DNA of 5,707 bases from Paracoccaceae bacterium (lineage in GTDB: Bacteria; Pseudomonadota; Alphaproteobacteria; Rhodobacterales; Rhodobacteraceae): the NCBI GenBank assembly GCA_024644285.1, contig JAHELH010000171.1:1-5707 (forward strand), in the 5' to 3' direction. Every line of letters begins with the position of its first letter. The first letter of the stretch is position 1. Below the pieces are notes generated by a model, which saw only the letters and a program-made list of their open reading frames with translations, searched no databases and was not told where the DNA came from. The translations under genes and the position numbers were made by a program. This document shows positions 1 through 4,981 of this stretch, piece by piece.

Positions 1-15
1 GAAAGGAGCGGCCTC

Positions 16-444
16 ATGGCCAAGAAAGTCGCAGGTACACTCAAGCTGCAGGTGAAGGCCGGTCAGGCCAATCCCAGCCCGCCCGTCGGACCGGCCCTCG
101 GTCAGCGCGGCATCAACATCATGGAATTCTGCAAGGCGTTCAACGCCAAGACGGCAGAGATGGAGCCGGGCGCGCCGTGCCCGACGATCATCACCTACTA
201 TGTCGACAAGTCCTTCACCATGGACATCAAGACGCCGCCCGCGTCGTATTTCCTAAAGAAGGCCGCCAAGCTGAAATCCGGCGCCAAGACCACCGGCCGC
301 GAAACGATCGGCTCGGTCAGCACCAAGCAGCTTCGCGAGATCGCCGAGGCGAAGATGAAGGACCTCAACGCCAACGACGTCGAGGCCGCCATGCAGATCA
401 TCCTTGGCTCGGCCAAGTCGATGGGCATCGAGGTGAAGGGGTAG
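16..444 (+). CDS. rplK: 50S ribosomal protein L11 (uL11)
   Basis: Encodes a 142-residue protein of normal length for bacterial L11. L11 binds the GTPase-associated centre of 23S rRNA at the base of the L10/L12 stalk, where it supports factor-dependent GTP hydrolysis and stringent-response sensing by RelA/SpoT-type enzymes. The N-terminal domain (about residues 1-70) shows the proline-rich stretch NPSPPVGPALGQRGINIMEF. The C-terminal rRNA-binding domain (about 75-142) includes TPPASYFLKKAAKLKSGA and ends in the family-typical GSAKSMGIEVKG. The ATG follows a good Shine-Dalgarno sequence (AAGGAG at 3-8, seven-base spacer). It is the first gene of a pair with rplA. Its own promoter and any upstream nusG lie outside the window. 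No unusual features are visible, and the identification is secure. Confidence 0.98.
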   Translation: MAKKVAGTLKLQVKAGQANPSPPVGPALGQRGINIMEFCKAFNAKTAEMEPGAPCPTIITYYVDKSFTMDIKTPPASYFLKKAAKLKSGAKTTGRETIGSVSTKQLREIAEAKMKDLNANDVEAAMQIILGSAKSMGIEVKG

Positions 445-448
445 GATC

Positions 449-1147
449 ATGGCCAAATACGGAAAACGTACCCGCGCCGCCCGCGAAGCCGTCGCCGGCA
501 AGGAGAACCTCAGCGTCGAGGAAGCCGTCAAGCTGATCAAGTCGAACGCCACGGCCAAGTTCGACGAGACCGTCGAGATCGCCATGTGCCTCGGCGTCGA
601 CCCGCGCCATGCCGACCAGATGGTCCGTGGCACGGTGACGCTGCCCAACGGCACCGGCAAGACGGTGCGCGTGGCGGTCTTCGCCCGCGGGCCCAAGGCC
701 GAGGAGGCCGAAAAGGCCGGGGCCGACATCGTCGGCGCCGAGGACCTGATGGAGCAGATCCAGGGCGGCAAGATCGACTTCGACCGCTGCATCGCGACGC
801 CCGACATGATGCCGATCGTCGGCCGGCTGGGCAAAATCCTCGGCCCCCGCAACCTGATGCCGAACCCCAAGGTCGGCACCGTGACGATGGACGTCAAGGA
901 AGCCGTCCAGGCCGCCAAGGGCGGGCAGGTGCAGTTCAAGGCCGAGAAGGCGGGCGTCGTGCATGCCGGCATCGGCAAGGCCAGCTTCGACGAAAAGGCG
1001 TTGGCTGAGAACGTTCTGGCCTTCGTCGATGCGGTGCAGAAGGCCAAGCCGTCGGGCGCCAAGGGCACCTACATGAAGAAGGTCTCGCTGACCTCGACCA
1101 TGGGGCCGGGCGTCACGGTCGACGTGATGAGCGCGACCGGGAACTAG
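449..1147 (+). CDS. rplA: 50S ribosomal protein L1 (uL1)
   Basis: Encodes 232 residues, the usual size of bacterial L1. L1 binds 23S rRNA to form the mobile L1 stalk at the E site, and in E. coli it also represses translation of its own rplKA mRNA. Recognisable features are the N-terminal MAKYGKRTRAAREAV, the central Rossmann-like domain (roughly residues 70-160) with RLGKILGPRNLMPNPKVGTV around 126-145, and the C-terminal MGPGVTVDV. The start codon lies four bases after the rplK stop. Its Shine-Dalgarno sequence (AGGGG at 437-441) is inside the rplK coding region, so translational coupling with rplK is likely. The mRNA site for L1 autoregulation, if present, would be upstream of the window. 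A hairpin terminator follows within 25 bases, so rplJ does not appear to be co-transcribed with this pair. Confidence 0.98.
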   Translation: MAKYGKRTRAAREAVAGKENLSVEEAVKLIKSNATAKFDETVEIAMCLGVDPRHADQMVRGTVTLPNGTGKTVRVAVFARGPKAEEAEKAGADIVGAEDLMEQIQGGKIDFDRCIATPDMMPIVGRLGKILGPRNLMPNPKVGTVTMDVKEAVQAAKGGQVQFKAEKAGVVHAGIGKASFDEKALAENVLAFVDAVQKAKPSGAKGTYMKKVSLTSTMGPGVTVDVMSATGN

Positions 1148-1170
1148 GAGCCACGGCAATCGACCTGAAC

Positions 1171-1199
1171 GGGCGGGCTTCGACCCGCCCTTTCAATTT
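1171..1199 (+). terminator. Intrinsic terminator after rplKA, between convergent genes
   Basis: A 7-bp all-GC stem (GGGCGGG at 1171-1177, CCCGCCC at 1184-1190) encloses a CTTCGA loop and is followed by a T-rich run TTTCAATTT (1191-1199). It lies in the 45-base gap between the rplA stop and the stop codon of the convergent kinase gene. Read on the minus strand the hairpin is the same, but the bases after it are GTTCAGG rather than a U-tract. It should therefore act mainly on + strand transcription, and at best weakly on the kinase operon. Confidence 0.8.
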
Positions 1200-2545
1200 G
1201 CGGCGTCGGGAAAGTTCAGGGTCAGGCGGTAGCGAAGCCCGGCGGCGTCATACTCGGTCTCGACCGCGCCGGCAAATTCCGATTGCACCAGCAGGCGGAT
1301 CATCCGGCTGCCGAAACCGCTTTTGCCCGGGACCCGGGCGACCGGCGGGCCGCCGGTTTCGACCCATTCGAAGATCAGGCGGTTCGGTCTGTCCCCACCC
1401 TCGAAGAAATGGCGCGTGTCGATCCGGCCCTGACCGTCCGACAGGCTGCCGTATTTCAGCGCGTTGGTGGTCAGTTCGTGAAATATCATCGACAGCGAGG
1501 TCATCTGGCGCGGCTGCAGGGTCACCGGAGGTCCGGAAAAGCTGAACCTGTCCGCACCGCCGGCCTCGGCCTGGATCATTTCCAGCAGCAGCCGCAGGTC
1601 GACGACGTCCCAATGCGCCTCGGTCAGCGCGTCATGGGCGCGGGTCAGGGCCAGCAGGCGTTCGAGGAACGGCTTGTTTTGCTCGGACGACAGGGTCTGG
1701 CGGGCGATGGCGTTGACCACCGTCAGGGTGTTCTTCACCCGGTGATCCATCTCGCGGACCATGAGGCGCAGGTGGCGCTCGGCGTTCTTCCGGTCGGTGA
1801 CGTCCCGGAAGATCACCGAATAGTCCGGCCCGTCCTTCGCGGCGCGGTCGATCGGAGCGATCGTCACCTCGTATTCGCAGCCGTTGCCGTGCCTGGCCTC
1901 GAAGGCGGTTTCTTCCGCGCCGGACCGCGTCGTGAACCAGTGCGGTGTCGCAGGCAAGGCAACCAGTTCCTCGACCGGACGGCCCAAGGCCTCGGCGCCG
2001 CCCACCCCGAAATGCGCCTCGGCGCCGGCGTTCCACGCTTGCACGCTTCCGTCGCCGGCGACCCGCAGGATGGCGTTGGGCGAGGAGCGGACGATGGCCG
2101 CCAGTTCCTCGGCCTCCTGCCGCGCGCGGCGCAGCTGCGATTCATAGATGCTGCGCTCGCTGGCGTCGAAGATCGAGTAGTCGATGCGGACAGGCTGGCC
2201 GTGCGCGTCTTTGCGTAGCACGGCATTCAGCAGTACCTGCAGCGGCGGCCCGCCGTCGCGCAGCAGTTGGCAGGCAATCTCGCGGGCGAAGCCCTGAATT
2301 CGTAGCATCGGCATCACGTGGGTCTGCAGGAAGATGCGCCCCGGCACCGTCAACAGGCTGGAAAGCTGCGGCCGGCCGCCGAGATCGGTAACGCCGGGTC
2401 CCAGCCAGTCGGCCAGGGTCTGATTGACGTAGGACAGGTTGCCGTCGGGGTCCGACACGGCGATGCCGCAAGGCAGGTCCCGCAACAGGTCCAGCGCCAG
2501 CTCCCGCATGGCTGCTTCGCCGGTCAGGCGGTCGTCATCCGCCAT
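1193..2545 (-). CDS. PAS-PAS-HWE sensor histidine kinase, RsbP-like N-terminal PAS
   Basis: A 450-residue protein with no signal peptide or membrane segment, so a cytoplasmic kinase. PAS1 (about 18-125) begins DLPCGIAVSDPDG and includes LLTVPGRIFLQTHVMPML (64-81). That segment and the following YESQLRRARQEAEE linker (134-147) resemble, from memory, the PAS domain of B. subtilis RsbP. PAS2 (about 148-250) ends IFRDVTDRKNAE. The H-box MDHRVKNTLTVVNAIARQT carries the phosphoacceptor His268 and the HRxxN motif. The HWE signature is complete: HELTTNALKYGSL with His356 and Asn361, and WVE at 394-396. The glycine-rich box is GFGSRM (410-415). The start overlaps the upstream hydrolase gene by 11 bases; GGGAG about 16 bases upstream is a poor Shine-Dalgarno sequence, so initiation is probably coupled to the hydrolase. 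Met13 is a possible alternative start. Neither PAS has the LOV flavin-cysteine motif. The response partner is not in the window. Confidence 0.93.
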   Translation of the reverse strand: MADDDRLTGEAAMRELALDLLRDLPCGIAVSDPDGNLSYVNQTLADWLGPGVTDLGGRPQLSSLLTVPGRIFLQTHVMPMLRIQGFAREIACQLLRDGGPPLQVLLNAVLRKDAHGQPVRIDYSIFDASERSIYESQLRRARQEAEELAAIVRSSPNAILRVAGDGSVQAWNAGAEAHFGVGGAEALGRPVEELVALPATPHWFTTRSGAEETAFEARHGNGCEYEVTIAPIDRAAKDGPDYSVIFRDVTDRKNAERHLRLMVREMDHRVKNTLTVVNAIARQTLSSEQNKPFLERLLALTRAHDALTEAHWDVVDLRLLLEMIQAEAGGADRFSFSGPPVTLQPRQMTSLSMIFHELTTNALKYGSLSDGQGRIDTRHFFEGGDRPNRLIFEWVETGGPPVARVPGKSGFGSRMIRLLVQSEFAGAVETEYDAAGLRYRLTLNFPDAAN

Positions 2546-3338
2546 CGAGGTAACGGCGGATCTCCCTGACGGTCTCTTCCGGCGCGACCAGATGCGGGCA
2601 GTGCCCGGTGACCTGCATCACCGAGACCGTCGCCGCCGGCATGTTGTCCTTCAGCCAGCCGGCCACGGTCATCGGCGCAATGGGATCGTCGTCGCAATGC
2701 AGCGCCAGGGCCGGAACGCGCAGCCGGGCCAGATCGTCGCGGTGGTCGGACAGGAAGGTCACCCGCGCGAAATGGCTGGCGATGTCGGGATCCGTCCGGC
2801 AGAAGCTCTGGGTCAGCCGGTCGGCGGCCGGGCCGCCACCCGCCTGGCCGGCGATGTTTGGGGCCATCTGACGCGCCCAGCCTAGGTAGTTTTCGTCCAT
2901 GACCTGCAGCAGCCCGTCCAGTTCCTCGCGCGAGAAGCCGCCGCGATAGTCGCCGGTGTTGAGAAAGCAGGGCGAGGGCGACACCAGGATCAGCCTGGAG
3001 AACAGATCCGGGCGCGCGTTCGCCGCCAGAACGCTGGAACTGGCGCTGACCGAATGTCCGACCAGGATCGTGTCCTTCAGGTTCAAGGCCTCGCAGATCG
3101 CCAGGATGTCGTCGGCATGGCCGTCCAGGGTGGCATACCGCTGCCGGTCGTAGGCCTCGAGATCCGAGTTCCCGGCGCCGGTCAGGTCGTAAAGGACCAC
3201 CTTGTGGTCGCGCGCGAATTCCGGGGCGACGAATTGCCACATGCTCTGATCGCAGCCGAAGCCGTGGGCGAACAGCATGGGCCGGTCGCCGGCGCCGCTG
3301 ACGGTGACGTTATTGCGCCGCAGGATATCTGTCGTCAT
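2535..3338 (-). CDS. RsbQ-family alpha/beta hydrolase
   Basis: A 267-residue alpha/beta hydrolase, nearly the length of B. subtilis RsbQ (269). The start MTTDILRRNNVTVSGAGD was chosen because it aligns with the RsbQ N-terminus; an in-frame extension to 3506 adds 56 low-complexity, Arg-rich residues with no family match. Recalled RsbQ features are present: HGFGCDQSMW (25-34), DLTGAGNSDLEAYD (51-64), RYATLDGHADD (67-77), SPSPCFLN (120-127) and YRGGF (131-135). The likely triad is Ser96 in GHSVS, Asp217 or Asp218 in HCDDDPIAP, and His246 in GHCPH. There is no signal peptide. RsbQ acts on or carries an unidentified hydrophobic small molecule and is required for RsbP activity; plant KAI2/D14 hormone receptors belong to the same group. 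The stop overlaps the kinase start, which supports a shared function as a sensing pair. Substrate is unknown. The residues after the nucleophile (SASSSVLAAN) are unusually serine-rich. Confidence 0.93.
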   Translation of the reverse strand: MTTDILRRNNVTVSGAGDRPMLFAHGFGCDQSMWQFVAPEFARDHKVVLYDLTGAGNSDLEAYDRQRYATLDGHADDILAICEALNLKDTILVGHSVSASSSVLAANARPDLFSRLILVSPSPCFLNTGDYRGGFSREELDGLLQVMDENYLGWARQMAPNIAGQAGGGPAADRLTQSFCRTDPDIASHFARVTFLSDHRDDLARLRVPALALHCDDDPIAPMTVAGWLKDNMPAATVSVMQVTGHCPHLVAPEETVREIRRYLDGG

Positions 3339-3363
3339 CTGCCTGCCATCCCTCGTAATTGTC

Positions 3364-3392
3364 ATGTTGGCCCGTGTCCGGCCGTCATGCAA
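3364..3392 (-). promoter_or_regulatory. Possible sigma-70-like promoter of the hydrolase-kinase operon
   Basis: On the minus strand, TTGCAT (3392-3387) and CAACAT (3369-3364) are separated by 17 bases, and the -10 element ends 25 bases before the chosen hydrolase ATG. The -10 element is a poor match, so this is only a candidate. No EcfG-type GGAAC/CGTT pair with 16-17 base spacing was found. Confidence 0.22.
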
Positions 3393-3491
3393 TGCCGTTT
3401 CCGGGCGCGCGTGCGACCGCTTTCCCATCATCCGCCAGCGACGCCGGCGCTTTGGCGGGACGGCGAAATTCCCCGCGGCGAAGAATTGGTT

Positions 3492-3519
3492 TTGATATCG
3501 CGGCATCCTCTGCTAGCCT
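3492..3519 (+). promoter_or_regulatory. Candidate rplJ promoter
   Basis: TTGATA (3492-3497) and TAGCCT (3514-3519) are separated by 16 bases, with a TG one base before the -10 (extended -10 type). This pattern is plausible for a high-GC alphaproteobacterium and would give a leader of about 330 bases. An alternative is the better -10 CATAAT at 3699-3704, which lacks a recognisable -35 but would give a leader of about 145 bases. A promoter somewhere here is expected, because a terminator and two opposing genes separate rplJ from rplKA. Confidence 0.35.
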
Positions 3520-3708
3520 GTCGGGGCTGAAAAAAGCCGCAACGGGCTTGATCCGGCGCCAATTCGGGCGCGCGGGCCTTTTTGCTCTTCACATTCCTTC
3601 GAAATCGTCCTAAGCCCGCGCTCTGTCGGGACGCTCCGGATTCGGGGCGGGCCGGCATTCGTCCAAGACGGTGGGTCGGCCGCGCTGAAAGCAAAGCCCA
3701 TAATTCCT

Positions 3709-3854
3709 GCCCGAGACGGGGATGGACCAATTTCTTTGGGGCCGCTCGGCCTTCAGGGAGCGATTGCGAAGGACCCGTAAGGACCCGACCGCCGGGACCT
3801 CGCGTTCCGGCAAAACGAGCCGGGGGGGTCACCCTCCAGAACTGGAGTGAAACT
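3709..3854 (+). promoter_or_regulatory. Structured 5' leader of rplJ (putative L10 autoregulatory leader)
   Basis: The 145 bases before rplJ can form several helices: 3711-3715 with 3745-3749 (CCGAG/CTCGG), 3791-3797 with 3805-3811 (GCCGGGA/TTCCGGC), and a hairpin over the ribosome binding site. Two copies of GGACCCG (3771-3777, 3781-3787) can each pair through GACCC with GGGTC at 3826-3830. In E. coli the L10-L12 complex binds the rplJ leader and shuts off translation. A similar role here is inferred from position and foldability, not from a motif match. Confidence 0.45.
3829..3850 (+). promoter_or_regulatory. Hairpin enclosing the rplJ Shine-Dalgarno sequence
   Basis: CTCCAG (3834-3839) and CTGGAG (3842-3847) are perfect complements around AA. 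In practice this is a 5-bp stem with a GAAC loop. TCA (3829-3831) and TGA (3848-3850) extend it across a two-base bulge. The GGAG at 3844-3847, seven bases before the GTG start of rplJ, is wholly inside the stem. Confidence 0.6.
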
Positions 3855-4373
3855 GTGGATAGAGCCCAGAAAGAGAAACTGGTCGAGGAACTCGGCCAGA
3901 TCTTCGAAAGCTCTGGCGTCGTGGTCGTAGCCCACTACGCAGGTCTCACGGTTGCCGAAATGCAGGATCTGCGGGGGCGCATGCGCGCCGAAGGCGGATC
4001 CGTGCGCGTCGCCAAGAACAAGCTCGCCAAGATCGCCCTTGAAGGAAAGCCTGTCGCTTCGATCGCCGACCTTCTGACGGGAATGACCGTGCTCGCCTAT
4101 TCCGAGGACCCTGTGGCCGCGGCCAAGGTTGCCGAGGGTTTCGCCAAGGACAACAAGAAGTTCGAGATCCTTGGCGGTTCGATGGGCGGCACGCATCTGG
4201 ACCGGGCCGGTGTCGAGGCCGTGTCGAAAATGCCGTCGCGCGAGGAGCTTATCGCGACCATCGCCGGCATGATCGGTGCGCCTGCCTCCAACATCGCCGG
4301 GGCCATTGGCGCGCCTGCTTCGAACATCGCGGGCATTCTCTCGACCATCGAGGAGCGCGCCGAGGCGGCTTGA
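3855..4373 (+). CDS. rplJ: 50S ribosomal protein L10 (uL10)
   Basis: A 172-residue L10, the base of the ribosomal stalk: its N-terminal domain binds 23S rRNA next to L11 and its C-terminal helix carries L12 dimers. The start is the GTG at 3855, giving MDRAQKEKLVEELGQIF, which is the usual alphaproteobacterial N-terminus and has GGAG seven bases upstream. The frame stays open upstream to 3582, but that extension has no L10 similarity. The rRNA-binding domain includes VVVVAHYAGLTVAEMQDLR and SVRVAKNKLAKIALEGKP. The C-terminus contains two adjacent copies of IGAPASNIAG (4272-4301 and 4305-4334) before ILSTIEERAEAA. This is the first gene of the rplJ-rplL-rpoB unit, and its ribosome binding site is in a hairpin, consistent with translational control. 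Confidence 0.97.
   Translation: MDRAQKEKLVEELGQIFESSGVVVVAHYAGLTVAEMQDLRGRMRAEGGSVRVAKNKLAKIALEGKPVASIADLLTGMTVLAYSEDPVAAAKVAEGFAKDNKKFEILGGSMGGTHLDRAGVEAVSKMPSREELIATIAGMIGAPASNIAGAIGAPASNIAGILSTIEERAEAA
4272..4334 (+). repeat. Tandem 11-codon repeat in rplJ (L12-binding helix)
   Basis: IGAPASNIAG is encoded twice with a 33-base period and one intervening alanine codon (GCC at 4302-4304). The two DNA copies differ only at some third codon positions, so the protein sequence is conserved under selection rather than being a fresh duplication. It lies in the C-terminal helix that docks L12 dimers. Confidence 0.85.
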
Positions 4374-4391
4374 AGGCAATCATGAGGTCTG

Positions 4392-4409
4392 GGTTTGGGG
4401 TTGCAAACC
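4392..4409 (+). promoter_or_regulatory. Small stem-loop in the rplJ-rplL gap
   Basis: GGTTTG (4392-4397) pairs with CAAACC (4404-4409) around a six-base GGGTTG loop, in the 75-base gap between rplJ and rplL. It is not followed by a U-tract, so it is not a terminator. It could be an mRNA processing or stability element that helps give L12 its excess over L10. This is weak evidence from a short stem. Confidence 0.35.
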
Positions 4410-4448
4410 GCAAGGCTGGAACACATCTGAACGGAACGGAAAAACGAC

Positions 4449-4832
4449 ATGGCTGATCTGAAGAAACTGGCGGAAGAGATCGTGGGTCTGACCCTTCTCG
4501 AAGCCCAGGAACTGAAAACCATCCTCAAGGACGAATACGGCATCGAGCCCGCCGCCGGCGGCGCGGTGATGATGGCCGGACCGGCGGCCGACGCGGCCGG
4601 CGGCGCGGCGGAAGAGGAAAAGACCGAATTCGACGTCATCCTGAAGAGCCACGGCGAAAGCAAGATCAACGTGATCAAGGAAGTCCGCGGCATCACCGGC
4701 CTGGGCCTGAAAGAGGCCAAGGACCTGGTCGAGGCCGGCGGCAAGGCGGTCAAGGAAGGCGTCTCCAAGGCGGAAGCCGAGGAGATCAAGTCGAAGCTCG
4801 AGGCGGCCGGCGCCGAGATCGAGCTGAAGTAA
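4449..4832 (+). CDS. rplL: 50S ribosomal protein L7/L12 (bL12)
   Basis: A 127-residue L12, the multicopy stalk protein that recruits and activates EF-Tu, EF-G, IF2 and release factors. The N-terminal dimerisation and L10-binding domain (1-33) is MADLKKLAEEIVGLTLLEAQ and onward. A flexible hinge rich in Ala and Gly (about 34-55, AAGGAVMMAGPAADAAGGAA) follows. The globular factor-binding domain (about 58-127) carries KINVIKEVRGITGLGLKEAK at 72-91, the conserved GTPase contact surface. Only GGAA-type sequence precedes the ATG (within 4433-4439), a modest ribosome binding site for a protein needed at several copies per ribosome. A 75-base gap separates it from rplJ. The identification is secure. 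Confidence 0.98.
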   Translation: MADLKKLAEEIVGLTLLEAQELKTILKDEYGIEPAAGGAVMMAGPAADAAGGAAEEEKTEFDVILKSHGESKINVIKEVRGITGLGLKEAKDLVEAGGKAVKEGVSKAEAEEIKSKLEAAGAEIELK

Positions 4833-4834
4833 AC

Positions 4835-4894
4835 GGTGCGTCCAGGCGCGCACCCTGCCGCGATGGGGTAGGGTGCGTGACCTCACGCACCTTT
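4835..4894 (+). terminator. Possible attenuator with alternative stems before rpoB
   Basis: Hairpin A pairs 4835-4840 (GGTGCG) with 4849-4854 (CGCACC). Hairpin B pairs 4872-4879 (GGTGCGTG) with 4884-4891 (CACGCACC) around ACCT and is followed by only three Ts. The middle segments, 4847-4856 and 4870-4879, can instead pair with each other over 10 bp including one G-U, which excludes both A and B. The short T-run implies leaky termination at most. Confidence 0.45.
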
Positions 4895-4900
4895 GGCATG

Positions 4901-4929
4901 GGCTGGACCCGGGACATCCGGGTCCAGCC
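4901..4929 (+). repeat. Perfect 12-bp inverted repeat upstream of rpoB
   Basis: GGCTGGACCCGG (4901-4912) is exactly complementary to CCGGGTCCAGCC (4918-4929) around GACAT. No T-tract follows, so it is not a standard terminator. It could be a double-strand RNase processing site in the mRNA, or a member of the CCGGG-type dispersed palindromes common in alphaproteobacterial genomes; a genome-wide count would decide. Confidence 0.7.
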
Positions 4930-4981
4930 ATCCGCGTCTCAGGAAGGGCCCCGGACCGCATGGGGGTGTTTCCTCAGGTGC

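Larger units (their letters stand above)
3339..3854. other. 516-base non-coding divergent region between hydrolase and rplJ
   Basis: No convincing gene is present. Open frames here are short, Arg/Pro-rich and lack family features. The left part should hold the minus-strand promoter of the hydrolase-kinase pair. The right part should hold the rplJ promoter and 5' leader. I see no strong intrinsic terminator, tRNA or repeat family. Confidence 0.7.

Noticed and set aside
253..1159. Long minus-strand open frames across rplK/rplA (up to 271 codons)
   Set aside because: They lie antisense to two certain ribosomal protein genes. Their residues are typical of shadow frames in high-GC DNA, with no recognisable domain.
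1283..2218. 311-codon plus-strand open frame opposite the kinase gene
   Set aside because: Antisense to a kinase with complete H, N and G boxes; its translation is His/Arg/Gly-rich with no family motif and no ribosome binding site.
1193..2545. Kinase as a LOV-type blue-light photoreceptor (LOV-HWE kinases are common in alphaproteobacteria)
   Set aside because: Neither PAS contains the flavin-binding NCRFLQ-type motif with its reactive cysteine.
3339..3506. N-terminal extension of the hydrolase to position 3506
   Set aside because: The extra 56 residues are basic and unrelated to RsbQ. The internal ATG at 3338 gives an N-terminus and length matching RsbQ. The extension would also run through the likely promoter area.
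3530..3586. Terminator in the rplJ upstream region ending in CTTTTTG
   Set aside because: Only short 4-5 bp stems (GGCT/AGCC, GCGCC/GGCGC) can form and none abuts the T-run, so it does not look like an intrinsic terminator.
3339..3600. EcfG-type (GGAAC, 16-17 bases, CGTT) promoter for the sensory operon
   Set aside because: GGAAA-like sequences are present on the minus strand, but none has the second element at the required distance.
3582..3854. Upstream extension of rplJ to position 3582
   Set aside because: The extension is Arg/Pro-rich with no L10 similarity. The GTG at 3855 has a well-spaced GGAG and yields the standard MDRAQKEK start.
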